Positions 6,827-16,100 of a stretch of DNA of 20,456 nucleotides are shown here, piece after piece. Source of the DNA: DASVTR01 sp033855775 (GTDB taxonomy: Bacteria > Acidobacteriota > Blastocatellia > Pyrinomonadales > Pyrinomonadaceae); assembly GCA_033855775.1 (NCBI GenBank), contig JAWVFT010000056.1:1-20456 (forward strand), given 5' to 3'. Both the position numbers and the translations under genes were made by a program. Every line of letters starts with the position of its first letter. The first letter of the stretch is position 1. The notes below the pieces were generated by a model, which worked only from the letters and a program-made list of their open reading frames with translations, was not told the origin of the DNA and did no database searches.

Positions 6827-7459
6827 TCAGCTTTTGCTGCGCGGCGGCACGGGCGAGAGGACTTTCTGGCTCATGTAGGCGTTGAAGATTCTGTAGCCGA
6901 GCAGAATCATCAGCACGAAGCCGAGCGCGAGCGGCAGTCGCGTGTCTTTCTTGACGAGCAGAAAGTAGTGCAGCACGCCGCCGATGGCCGAGAGGTAAGC
7001 CGTCTTGTGCAGCTTCTGCCAACGCTTGCCGCCCAGGCGTTTAAGCATCTTGTCGGTCGAAGTAATCGCCAGCGGAACCATGATGAAGAAGCTCAACATC
7101 CCGACGGCGATGAACGGGCGTTGCAGAATGTCCGGCACGACCGTGCCGAGCTTCCATGAGCGGTCGAACCAGACGTAAGTGAGCAGGTGCAGGAAGCCGT
7201 AGAAGAAAGCGTAGAGCCCGAGCATCCGGCGAAAGCGAATCAGCCATTGAACGCTCGTCCACTTGCGCAGCGGCGTCACCGCCAGCGAGATGAGCAGGAA
7301 CACGAGCGTCAGCATGCCGGTCGTTCGCGTGACGAACTCAACCGGATTCGCCCCGGCCCGCTTTTGATAAACGTCCCACAGCATCAACGCGAGCGGCACA
7401 AGGCAGTTGACGAAGATGATGACTTTATAAAACTTGTCGAACTTCCAATCCTTAAACAT
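6827..7459 (-). CDS. msrQ: MsrQ, haem-binding membrane subunit of the methionine sulfoxide reductase system
   Basis: Inner-membrane b-type cytochrome that passes electrons from the respiratory chain to periplasmic MsrP. The 210-aa length fits MsrQ/YedZ, and about six hydrophobic helices are evident (for example 12-28, 48-62, 80-96, 113-132, 154-168, 176-191). Candidate haem-ligand histidines are His91 (GFLHLLTYVW), His151 (KLHKTAYL) and His164 (LHYFLLVK). The RRMLGLYAFFYGFLH segment is the typical ferric-reductase-like signature. It follows msrP by 11 bp, with GGGAG about six bases before its ATG, so the two are cotranscribed. Confidence 0.92.
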   Translation of the reverse strand: MFKDWKFDKFYKVIIFVNCLVPLALMLWDVYQKRAGANPVEFVTRTTGMLTLVFLLISLAVTPLRKWTSVQWLIRFRRMLGLYAFFYGFLHLLTYVWFDRSWKLGTVVPDILQRPFIAVGMLSFFIMVPLAITSTDKMLKRLGGKRWQKLHKTAYLSAIGGVLHYFLLVKKDTRLPLALGFVLMILLGYRIFNAYMSQKVLSPVPPRSKS

Positions 7460-7470
7460 CTACGCTCCCG

Positions 7471-8463
7471 TCAGAAATTGACTGCCAGGTCCATGCCCGC
7501 ATAAAGCCCCGCGACCTGCTCGGCGTAGCCGTTGAAGATGAGCGTCTGGCGGCGCGTGTATTCGCCGATGCGCTGCTCTGTCGCCTGACTCCAGCGCGGG
7601 TGATTGACGTTCGGATTGACGTTGGAATAAAAGCCGTACTCGCCAGGGCCGGACAGATTCCAGGTGGTTGGCGGCGGCTGTTCGACGAGCCGGATTTTGA
7701 CGATTGACTTGATGCTCTTGAAGCCATACTTCCATGGCACGACGAGACGCAGGGGCGCGCCGTCCTGCGGCGGCAGAGCTTCACCGTAAAGGCCGGAGGC
7801 GAGCAATGTCAGCGGGTGCATCGCTTCGTCCATCCGCAAGCCTTCGACGTAAGGCCAGTCGAGGATGTCGCGGCGTCGCTGGTTGGGCATCTGCTTGCGG
7901 TCGTAGACGGTTTCGAAGGCGACGAATTTTGCCTCTGCCTTCGGCTCGACTCGTTCCAGCAATTTCGAGAGCGAGAAGCCGACCCACGGAATCACCATTG
8001 ACCAGCCCTCGACGCAACGAAAGCGATAGATGCGTTCTTCGCGCGGAGCAATCTTCAGCAGGTCTTCGATGTCATAAACTTTCGGCTTGTTGACCAAGCC
8101 TTCGACCGAGACGCTCCAAGGGCGCGTCACAAAATTCCGCGCCGCGTCGGCGACCTCCGTTTTGTCTGTCGAGAACTCGTAGAAGTTGTTGTAGGTCGTG
8201 ATGTCTTCGAAGGGCGTCGGCGTTTCGTTGACGGTGAAGCCGGAAGCCTGCGCATCCGCGGCGGCGGGCTTGACGACATCGGGCAACTTCTGGCCGACGC
8301 GCGGCGGCGGCGGCGGCGGATTGAGCTTGCGATAGAGCGCGCCTGTGGCGACCGTCGTGGTGGCGAGCGCGGCGGCGCGCATGAAGTTGCGCCGGTTCAG
8401 GTAAACGCTCTTGTCTGTAATCTCGCTCTCTTTGATGTCGCTCTCTCTCTTCACAGGCATCAT
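7471..8463 (-). CDS. msrP: MsrP, periplasmic molybdopterin methionine sulfoxide reductase
   Basis: Catalytic subunit that reduces methionine sulfoxide in oxidised periplasmic proteins with a molybdopterin cofactor. The 330-aa length matches the roughly 334 of E. coli MsrP. The N-terminus has a twin-arginine signal, NRRNFMRAAALATT (23-36), consistent with folding and cofactor insertion before export. Cys150 in YRFRCVEGWSMVIPW is the expected molybdenum ligand. Later segments KFVAFETVYDR, GLYGEALPPQDGAPLRLVVP and WKYGFKSIKSI are characteristic sulfite-oxidase-fold regions. A run of six prolines follows the signal (49-54), a likely ribosome-stalling site. GGGAGAGAG lies upstream of the ATG at 8463; an ATG three bases later is equally possible. 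It pairs with msrQ downstream. Confidence 0.95.
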   Translation of the reverse strand: MMPVKRESDIKESEITDKSVYLNRRNFMRAAALATTTVATGALYRKLNPPPPPPRVGQKLPDVVKPAAADAQASGFTVNETPTPFEDITTYNNFYEFSTDKTEVADAARNFVTRPWSVSVEGLVNKPKVYDIEDLLKIAPREERIYRFRCVEGWSMVIPWVGFSLSKLLERVEPKAEAKFVAFETVYDRKQMPNQRRRDILDWPYVEGLRMDEAMHPLTLLASGLYGEALPPQDGAPLRLVVPWKYGFKSIKSIVKIRLVEQPPPTTWNLSGPGEYGFYSNVNPNVNHPRWSQATEQRIGEYTRRQTLIFNGYAEQVAGLYAGMDLAVNF

Positions 8464-8610
8464 GCCTCGCTCTCTCCCTTGATGCTCAAGGGCAACTCTA
8501 CCGATACTTCGTCAGGCCCGAACATTCAACAATACGGCGTGAGGCCGCTTTCGGATTTTTCCGGCCAACAGCGCGAGGCTTGGATGTGTGGAAACGCTCG
8601 CCCGTCTCGC

Positions 8611-9156
8611 TTACTTGCCGGTCGCGCGTTTCCTGGCCGCCGACTTCTTCGCAGAGCCTTTTTTGGACGCGCTCTTTTTCTTGCTCTTTCGGCTCGACGC
8701 GCTGCGAGGCTTTGCTGTCTCGTGGCGGAAGAGATGCTCGGAGAGGTCGATGCCGAAGAGTTGCTTGATGCGGTCGTTGACGGCGGGCAGGAGAATATTT
8801 TCGCCGACGTTGGCCAGTTCGCCGAGCAAGCCTTCGGCCACGGAATCACCCGCGCCGCGCCGTTTCCTGTGATGCTCGCCCTGACGCATGACGGCGATGC
8901 TATAGCCGACGACGAGGCCCGCCCCGACCGCCGCCGCTCCCCAGACCAAAGGATTTTTGGTGAAGTGCTCATTCCAATCCAACACATCGCTGACCGTCTC
9001 TTTGACGCTTTCAACCTGATCTGAGACAGTCTCTTTAATATCTTCGACGGTCTGCGCGATTGACTCGCGCGCCGCTTCCATCTGTCTTTGCAGTTGGGCT
9101 TTGCTCGGCTCTTCGGTGGCTTCCGGCGCGGCGGTCACGGCTCTTCGGTTCGACAT
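8611..9156 (-). CDS. DUF3618-like membrane protein with basic histone-H1-like tail (181 aa)
   Basis: Function unknown. The ATG at 9156 is chosen over an in-frame start at 9225 because GGGAG lies about ten bases before it and the conserved part begins after it. Residues 18-60 form a charged helix (QLQRQMEAARESIAQTVEDI, then KETVSDQVESVKETVSDVLD), resembling DUF3618/YqjD-type proteins whose helix precedes a membrane anchor. A membrane helix spans about 70-90. Then come a basic patch HHRKRR, an amphipathic segment (about 105-145), and a Lys/Ser/Ala/Arg-rich tail (148-181) like bacterial histone-H1-like C-termini. It could tether nucleic acid or ribosomes to the membrane, which is inference. It is upstream of msrP on the same strand, 147 bp away. 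Confidence 0.7.
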   Translation of the reverse strand: MSNRRAVTAAPEATEEPSKAQLQRQMEAARESIAQTVEDIKETVSDQVESVKETVSDVLDWNEHFTKNPLVWGAAAVGAGLVVGYSIAVMRQGEHHRKRRGAGDSVAEGLLGELANVGENILLPAVNDRIKQLFGIDLSEHLFRHETAKPRSASSRKSKKKSASKKGSAKKSAARKRATGK

Positions 9157-9401
9157 TGATTTTCGGCTCCCTCGTGTTCGAAGTTTGGTCTGGCAGATGC
9201 TATCAGCGAACGGGCGGGCGTTCAATCTTTTTCGCGGGGCGGCTTGATGGAAACGGCGCGCAACGCTGTTCTGCCGTGCCGCAATCGGCTATCATCTGAG
9301 GCGAAAACCGGCGGCCTCAAAGCGTCAGGCTGGGGCCGGACTCACGGCAGGAAATTGATGCTCCCCGGAAACTAAACTCGTTAGCCTTCGGAAAGGTTTC
9401 T

Positions 9402-11282
9402 ATGAACTCAAAGCATCTGTTCGGCGCGCTGGCCTTGCTCTCTCTGCTGCTCTCACTCGCGCCCGCCGCCGTCACAGCGCAAACTGCTTCCACGGAAACG
9501 CCCGCCGGACAAAAGACGCAGAAAGAGTTGGAACGAAAAGCGCTCTTGCTGCTCGACGACATCATCAAGGATACGCAGTCTTTCACCATTCCTGAAAATC
9601 GCCTGCGCACGCAAGCCTTCGCCGCCGACATCCTCTGGAAGCACGACGCGACGCGCGCCCGCCTGCTCTTCAAAGAGACGCTCGCGGGCATCACTGACCT
9701 CTTGAATAATCAGGAAGAGCCGGAGGAAGCTTCGACGCGAATGATGTCGGGAGCGTTGAACCTGCGGCGTGAAGTCGCGCAGTTGTTGGCTCCGCACGAC
9801 GCGCGCATGGCCCGCGATTTCCTGCGCGCCACGCGACGACCGCCAAACTCGCGCCACTCATCCAACGCCTACAACGTAGACTCCGATAACGACCTCCAAC
9901 TCGAATACAGCCTCGCCACGCAGATTAGCGAAAACGACCCGAAGCAAGCTCTGGAACTGGCCGAAGAGAATCTTTCCAAAGGCTATTCCTACGAGTTGCT
10001 GAACACGCTCAAGGCGCTTCAGGAGAAAGACTCGGAGGCGGCGGCTAAACTGGCGGGCGAGATTGTGGCCAAGCTGCGTTCGCAGAATCTGTCGGCGAAT
10101 CGAGAAGGGGCGAGCGTCGCCCTCAATCTCCTGAGCCTAGCTCTTAAGTCTGCGGCTCAGGAAGCGGGCAAGCAGGACAAGAAGGCCGAGCCGCTGTTGA
10201 GCGAGCAGAGCTTACGCGAGTTGATGGATTTGAACATCTCGCTCGCGCTCGCTTCTCCGCAACATCTGGCGCAGTTGCGCGCGCTCCCAAACATCTTGCA
10301 GCAGGCGGAAAAGTATGCCCCGTCGCGTGGCGCAGAGTTGCGCCGCAAAATCGGCGAGTCGCAAAAGGTTGATGTTGCTGTCACGGCGACGGGCGACGAT
10401 GAAGCCGACACTGATGCTGACGAGACAGCCGGGTATATGTCGCAGTACAAAACGGTGATGGAGAATGGAACGCCGGACGAAATAGTGGCCGCCGCCGCGA
10501 AAGCTCCGCCGGGATTACGCGAAATGATGTATGAAGCGGCGGCCATGCAACTCGCCGACAAAGGCGAGACAGAGCGCGCCCGCGACATCATCAACAACAT
10601 TCCAGATGTGTCAACGCGCCAACAAATGTTGGCCGAGTTGGAGCGCAAGAGTTCTTTGAGCGCCGCCGAGCAGGGAAAGATGGATCAAGTCCGCAAGTCG
10701 CTGGCGAACCTGAAGACGAACGAAGAAAAAGCGACGGCCTTGTCTCAGATAGCCACCGCGCTCATCGCCAAGGGCGAGAAGAAGGTGGCCCGTCAACTGC
10801 TCATCGAAGCGCAGGGCATGGTCAACTATCGAGCCAGGAACATCCGGCAACTGGGCGCGCAATTGATGGTCGCGCAAGCCTACGCAAAGCTTGAGCCTGA
10901 GCGCAGCCTGACGATGCTGGAACCCATCGTTGACCAACTCAACGAACTGCTAGCCGCTGCCGTCACGCTCGGCGGGTTCTTCCTTGAAGACGAGATGATA
11001 CGCGGCGACGAAATCCGGATGGAAGTCTTCATGGGCATGATTCCGGCCTTCTCGGAAATCTACACGAACGACCTGCGCTCTCTGGCCGCCTTCGACTTTG
11101 ACCGCACGCGCGCTCTGGCCGAAAGGTTTCAGCAGAATGAAGTGCGTATGGTGGCGCGCATGCTGTTGGTCAACAGCGTGCTCGACGACGCGGCCGCCGC
11201 GTCCAATCGTCGCGTGCGCGCGGCCATGCGCAATGTGCCTGCGGACACTCAGGTAATCGTGGAAGAACATGAAACTCCGTAA
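9402..11282 (+). CDS. Large secreted alpha-helical protein of unknown function (626 aa)
   Basis: Function unknown. A signal peptide (residues 1-26, LFGALALLSLLLSLAPAA, cleavage near VTAQ) directs export. The mature protein is almost entirely helical, with TPR/HEAT-like rhythm: LFKETLAGITDLL, LEYSLATQISENDPKQALEL, NLSKGYSYELLNTLKALQEK, and later ETERARDIINNIPDVSTRQQ and KGEKKVARQLLIEAQGMV. An acidic insert (about 328-345, DDEADTDADE) splits the helical halves. No catalytic motif is visible. The length and pattern fit an acidobacterial secreted family I have seen only as hypothetical. AAAGG lies about seven bases before the ATG. It is divergent from the 8611-9156 gene, with 245 bp between starts. 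Confidence 0.75.
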   Translation: MNSKHLFGALALLSLLLSLAPAAVTAQTASTETPAGQKTQKELERKALLLLDDIIKDTQSFTIPENRLRTQAFAADILWKHDATRARLLFKETLAGITDLLNNQEEPEEASTRMMSGALNLRREVAQLLAPHDARMARDFLRATRRPPNSRHSSNAYNVDSDNDLQLEYSLATQISENDPKQALELAEENLSKGYSYELLNTLKALQEKDSEAAAKLAGEIVAKLRSQNLSANREGASVALNLLSLALKSAAQEAGKQDKKAEPLLSEQSLRELMDLNISLALASPQHLAQLRALPNILQQAEKYAPSRGAELRRKIGESQKVDVAVTATGDDEADTDADETAGYMSQYKTVMENGTPDEIVAAAAKAPPGLREMMYEAAAMQLADKGETERARDIINNIPDVSTRQQMLAELERKSSLSAAEQGKMDQVRKSLANLKTNEEKATALSQIATALIAKGEKKVARQLLIEAQGMVNYRARNIRQLGAQLMVAQAYAKLEPERSLTMLEPIVDQLNELLAAAVTLGGFFLEDEMIRGDEIRMEVFMGMIPAFSEIYTNDLRSLAAFDFDRTRALAERFQQNEVRMVARMLLVNSVLDDAAAASNRRVRAAMRNVPADTQVIVEEHETP

Positions 11283-11454
11283 AAGCTTTTCATAGAAGCT
11301 CGCTCGAAGCCTCAATGAAGCGCGTGCTTCGACGGCCAGACGGAAACGGCGGGCGAACTTCGCGCGAGCGCGTGTCGTATCAACAGCGAGTTAAAGGGCT
11401 CATCGCTCGCCTTGAAGAAGAAAGCGCAAGGTCAATCCAGTAAGGAGACGGAAG

Positions 11455-11940
11455 ATGTTTTGCTCGGCTTGCGGCGCTGAAGCGCCGGGGGAATTGAATT
11501 ACTGCAATCGCTGCGGGGCGAGTTTGAATGTTCCGGTTACTGCGCCCGCGCCGCCAGCCGCTCAGATGAGTTTGACCAAGCTCGCGCTCATCATCGGCTT
11601 TATGCTCATCATCGGAATGATTATCGTCTTCGTCAGCGCCGGTGAGTTTCTGAGGCATGGTCTTGACCAACCCATCGTCGTGCTGCTGGCGCTGTCCGGG
11701 CTGGCGATGCTCTTCGGCGTCTCGGCGCTGCTCATACGGCTCTGGTCGCAAGTCAACGGCCTCAGCGCGCCGTCGCAGCCGCGCCGTGTGCAAACGCCGC
11801 CGCAGCCCAACATCTATGCGCCGCCGCCCGCCGCCCAACTGCCGCCGAGGCCCGCCAATTTCGGCAGCGTCACCGAAAACACGACGCGCACCTTTGACCC
11901 CATCTATCGTGACACGATTGAAGCGGAAGGCAAAAAGTAA
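11455..11940 (+). CDS. Zinc-ribbon membrane protein (161 aa)
   Basis: Small membrane protein of unknown role. The N-terminal zinc ribbon has Cys3, Cys6, Cys17 and Cys20 (FCSACG and YCNRCG), the common zinc_ribbon_2 pattern. A Pro/Ala linker leads to two hydrophobic helices, about 43-61 and 73-95, followed by a proline-rich tail (about 102-135) and a charged end. Such ribbons often sit on the cytoplasmic side of otherwise unrelated membrane proteins and may bind proteins rather than DNA. A clear AAGGAG (11442-11447) lies seven bases upstream of the ATG. Same strand as its neighbours, but separated by 170-210 bp on each side. Confidence 0.8.
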   Translation: MFCSACGAEAPGELNYCNRCGASLNVPVTAPAPPAAQMSLTKLALIIGFMLIIGMIIVFVSAGEFLRHGLDQPIVVLLALSGLAMLFGVSALLIRLWSQVNGLSAPSQPRRVQTPPQPNIYAPPPAAQLPPRPANFGSVTENTTRTFDPIYRDTIEAEGKK

Positions 11941-12150
11941 GAGCCGCCCGCAAGAGCGAGCACGGAAGGACGGCCCGCAATCCGTTTGCCTTGAAGCGCG
12001 CGTAAATCTGATGCGCTTTGATGAAGAAGACTTTAACTTGATGTCCGCGCGGCAGTCGTCTGCCGGAAAGGCGTTGGAGTCAAATGTCTTGCGCCGCCGT
12101 CGCGGCCAGCAAACGCCGGTCGTCATGAATAAGCTGTGGAGAAGCAGCCG

Positions 12151-13002
12151 ATGAAACGTTGGAATGCTGTTCTGCTCGGAGCGGTCGCGCTGCTGGTCGT
12201 CGCGGGCGCGCTCATCAATCGCAAGCCCGTTGCGACTCACTTCGTTGAAGAGAATGCGATGAATATTCCGTCGTCTTCCGCCGCTGGCCCGCGCGTGCCT
12301 GTGCTCTTGGAGTTGTTCACCTCCGAGGGCTGTTCAAGCTGCCCGCCCGCCGATGACCTCCTGAGTCAACTGGACAAAACGCAGCCTCTCGCAGGCGTCG
12401 AGGTCATCGCGCTGAGCCAGCATGTTGATTACTGGAACCAACTCGGATGGGCCGACCCGTATTCGACTGCCGAGTTCAGCGCGCGGCAGAGCGATTACTC
12501 TGCGGCCTTCAAGCTCGACGGCGTTTACACGCCGCAGATGGTGGTTGACGGTCAGGCGGAGTTTGTCGGCAGCAACCGCGAACGAGCGCGCGATGCGATT
12601 ACAAGCGCGGCGCGCTCTCCGAAGGCGACCGTTATATTGAAGAGAGATGAGAGCGGCGGGCAGGCAAACGCGACGACGGCGCCGCTTCAATTGCGCATCG
12701 AAAATCTTCCGCCAATCAGCGCGGGCGACACAGCCGAAGTCTTGCTGGCCGTCACAGAGAGCGACCTGCTTTCCAGCGTCTCGCGCGGCGAGAACTCCGG
12801 CAGACGCCTGACGCACACGGCGGTCGTGCGCCAACTGAGCATCGTTGGAACTGCCGGGAGCAACGCAGCCTTCAAGGCTTCGCCCGTCGTGACGATTGCC
12901 AAAGATTGGAAGCGCGACAACCTGCGCGCCGTCGTCTTCGTGCAGGAGCGCGCGAGCCGCAAGGTCCTGGGCGCAGCCACGACCAGCCTCGCCGTTCAAT
13001 AA
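12151..13002 (+). CDS. DUF1223 family secreted thioredoxin-fold protein (283 aa)
   Basis: DUF1223 proteins have a thioredoxin-like fold with a CxxC pair and are usually exported; their substrates are not established. The protein has an N-terminal membrane anchor or signal (about 4-22), then VLLELFTSEGCSSCPPADDL (51-70) with Cys61 and Cys64, the diagnostic motif. SQHVDYWNQLGWADP (89-103), VYTPQMVVDG (125-134) and SNRERARDAI continue the family pattern. The C-terminal half is a beta-rich domain with HTAVVRQLSIVG and VVFVQERASRKVLGAA. The ATG at 12151 has GGAG about nine bases upstream; an in-frame GTG at 12136 is less likely. Likely periplasmic or cell-surface thiol chemistry. Ends at a convergent terminator. 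Confidence 0.88.
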   Translation: MKRWNAVLLGAVALLVVAGALINRKPVATHFVEENAMNIPSSSAAGPRVPVLLELFTSEGCSSCPPADDLLSQLDKTQPLAGVEVIALSQHVDYWNQLGWADPYSTAEFSARQSDYSAAFKLDGVYTPQMVVDGQAEFVGSNRERARDAITSAARSPKATVILKRDESGGQANATTAPLQLRIENLPPISAGDTAEVLLAVTESDLLSSVSRGENSGRRLTHTAVVRQLSIVGTAGSNAAFKASPVVTIAKDWKRDNLRAVVFVQERASRKVLGAATTSLAVQ

Positions 13003-13045
13003 ATTTTCAAAGCGGAAACGACCAGCTAGGAAACAGAGCCAAAGA

Positions 13046-13095
13046 AAGATGAAAGCGTAGCTACTCAAAGCTTGAGTGAGCTACGCTTTCATCTT
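13046..13095. terminator. Near-perfect hairpin between convergent genes
   Basis: The arms 13046-13068 and 13072-13095 pair over 23 bp with a single bulged base around a 3-nt loop. It lies between the end of the DUF1223 gene (+) and the end of the large haem protein gene (-), so it probably stops transcription from both sides. The core words ATGAAAGC and GCTACTCAAA recur in a second hairpin at 17380-17443. Confidence 0.7.
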
Positions 13096-13100
13096 GCAGA

Positions 13101-13149
13101 CTTCACGCTTCAGTGTTTCGCGTTCATCGTTCCGCGTTCAACGATTTCT
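13101..13149. repeat. Degenerate 7-bp-period tract next to the terminator
   Basis: Reading in steps of seven from 13101 gives CTTCACG, CTTCAGT, GTTTCGC, GTTCATC, GTTCCGC, GTTCAAC, GATTTCT. Six units share a (C/G)TT(C/T) start, and the two 14-bp blocks at 13115-13128 and 13129-13142 agree at 12 of 14 positions. The tract is non-coding and directly follows the hairpin at 13046-13095. It resembles heptamer tandem repeats known from some cyanobacteria. Confidence 0.5.
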
Positions 13150-13158
13150 GCTTGTTCT

Positions 13159-16100
13159 TTACGGCCCGCACTCGGAGTTGGTGTGCGTCTGCACTCCGGC
13201 GAAGCGGTCTTGCAGTTCCGCCGAAGTGATGAAGGCGCAGACCATCGCCTTGTAGTTGTTCGGCACGCCGTTGTCGAGCACGTCGAGCCAGAACTGGTAG
13301 CCGCCGTCGTCCGGGTCGCGGCGCAGGTAGCCGAAGTATTGCATGAGGACGAAGGCCGAGTTGTACTCGCGCCGCTCGAACTCGTCGAAGTTGACGACCT
13401 CGCGCAAGACTTGCGCGCGTGTCTTCAAGCCTTGCCGCAAGTCCGAGGCCAACTGCTGCCGCTCCGCTGTGTAGGGCGCGAGGCCCGCCGTGTTCATCAG
13501 TTTCGTGACGAACAGTTCGGGCATCATGTCCGAAGGATAAGCTTGCAGAAACTCTGCGCGTGTCACCCATTCGTCGGCGAAGGCTTGCGTGGCGGCCTCC
13601 GCGTTCGCCACGTCAATCAAGCCGCTGCGGTCGAACATAAACTCCGCGTAGCGCGGCCTGCGACCAAGGGCGGCTGTGTAGAGCCGCGTGATGAAGTAGC
13701 CGGTCTGCTGAAATTCGCCTTCGGCGAAGAAGGCCGCGGAGACGTTGATGCGTTGCGACTTGACGCACGAGGCATCGCGGCATCCGGTAATCTGCCCGGC
13801 CCAGTAGTTAAGCCCGCCCGCATCCGGCTCGCGGTTGAGAAAGTCGTGATACTGCTGCTTGACGAAGAACTGCGCCTCGTCAAACGGATTGGCCGTCGCC
13901 GTCTGGCTGTCGTTGTCTTTAATCGTCAGGACGACCGCCGCCGGGCTGATAATCTGCGTGCTGTTCGAGGCGTCGAGCAGCGCGAGGTTGATAAACTCGT
14001 CGCCTTCGACGAAAGCGTCGTCGGTGATGAGCACTGTGAAAGTCTTGCTCGCTTCGCCCGCCGCGAAGAAGAGACGGCCAGCGGCGCGCGTGTAGTCCGA
14101 GCGGTCGAGAGCCGTGCCGTCCGTGGTTCGATAATCAACCTTCGAGTCGCGCGATAAATCGCCCGCGCGCAAGACCGTGATGTTGATTCTGCCAGCACCT
14201 TCGTTGACCGTATAGCTCGGCGCGCTGAAGCGCACGGTGCGCGCTTCGTTGCCGGGAGTCGGCGACGGACTTGGCGATGGACTCGGCGACGGAGTTGGGT
14301 TCGGCGTCGGCGACGGTGACGGAGTTGGCGTCGGTGTCGGCGTTGGAGTTGGACTCGGCGTTGGAGTCGCTGTCGGTGTCGGCGTCGGCTCCGGGCCGGG
14401 TGATTGCGCGTTTGCGCCGTCGAGCGATTTCAAGTAGAGCGTCAAGGCTTCAAAATCGGCGGCGGAGAGATGCGAGGTCTTGCCGTGCGTCTCTTTAATC
14501 ACTTCGATGTTGTTGGCGGCCAGAGCCGGATTGATTTGCCCGCCCGTGACGAGCGGCGCGACGTTGCTTGTTCCCAAACGGTCTATCTGGAAACTGCCGT
14601 CCGTCTGGCGTATGAACGGGCTGTCGAGGCTGACGTAGATTGGCCCCATGCCGTCGCCCGCGAGCCCGCCGCGACTGTGGCCAAGCGTGACGGGAACTTC
14701 CGTCGGCAGGTTGTTCGCGCCGCGCCTTTGGTCTGTGCGAACGGTGCGGAAGTTAAAGCCGCGCTCGCCCGGTTGCAGGAGCGGCGAGTCGGGCGGCAAC
14801 AACAACTCGCGCACGGTATGCGCGCCGCCGTAGTGCAGCCAGCGCGGAACAGAGTCCCAGAATGTTCGCAGGTGCTTGGTGTTGCGGCTGCTGAAATTCT
14901 GCGGCGTGCCGACATCCTGCGGCGGGGCAAACGGCGTGAAGAAGTAATCGTTGGTCGGGCGATAGAAAGGGCCGTTGCCGTCAACGGTTGATTCGCTGAT
15001 GACGCCGGGTTCGTGGATGTTGTAATCCTGAAACGTGTCGTCGAGCGCGCCGTTGGTAAACTTGTTGCCGTTGTGATGACACTCGGCGCAGCCTGAGCCG
15101 CCCTGCGCCACGCTCTTCGAGAAAATATCTTTGCCCCGCGCTATCTTCGCCGCCTGGGCCTCGTCCGGGAATTGTTCGAGCGGGTTCGGCATCCGCCGCG
15201 TCTCGTTCTGCGACCAGAGAATTTGCAGGTAAGCCATATCGTAATAGCCGACCTTGAAGGCCCTGCCGTTCAAATCGTTGCGACCGATTGAGCTTGAGTC
15301 TTCGGCTGTGCGGCGCAATACATAGTCTTCGCGCGCATGGAAACGGTCAACCGCGTCCGTCTGCGGAAAGAGCGGCGTCGGCGCGCGTTCGCCGAGCAGG
15401 ACTTCGCCGTTGCAGGCCGAAGCGTAAGCCATGAAGTCGTTGTTCAAGCCTTCATACCACTCCGGCCAGTTGTCGGAGATATCCTTGTTCTGCGGGCAGA
15501 CCTTCGTGCCACCGACGGCGTTCGCGGCGACGTTCCACTGGCAGCCGTCCTGCCGCCCGTCCCAATGGCAGAAGCCGCAAGACTTCTGCAAGTCGTCGGA
15601 ATAAGCGGAGGAGAAGAACCAGCGCAAGCCCACTTCTTCATCCGTGGCGAAGAGGTTCGAGCCGTGGCCGCCGGTCGTCGGGTCCGGCGTGTTGGGCGTG
15701 ACCCCCACGTCAACGCGCGCGACCCGCGCGAGATTGCCGTTTGCGTCAACGCTCAAAAACGAAACGTCTTCGGTCTGAAAGTTGGCGACGTAAACGTTAC
15801 GCCCGTCGGGCGAGACTTCCAGGCCCTGCGGCGTGATGCCGCCCGTCAACTCGATGTCGAGCGGCGTCAGAATTTGTGAAGGGTCGGAGGCTGCCGCGTT
15901 GATGCGAAACGCCTGCACCTTCTCCGAGTGAGCGAACGAGACGAAGAGCGTGTTGCCGCGAATGCTCATCTGTTCGGGGCCGCTGCCCTTGATGATTTTT
16001 TGCGCGGCGGCGTGGTCGCCGAGGTCAACGTACTGGCCGGGCGTGACGAGTTGCGAGATGTCTCGCCCCTCGTCAACGTAGCGATAGACGAAGAGATTGG

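Noticed and set aside
8479..9024. + strand frame of 181 aa opposite the DUF3618-like gene
   Set aside because: The opposite strand carries a coherent helix, membrane anchor and basic tail with a good ribosome-binding site; this frame reads as low-quality antisense.
14253..14398. CRISPR-like repeat array
   Set aside because: The repeats are in-frame Pro-Thr/Ser codons of a protein linker without spacers.
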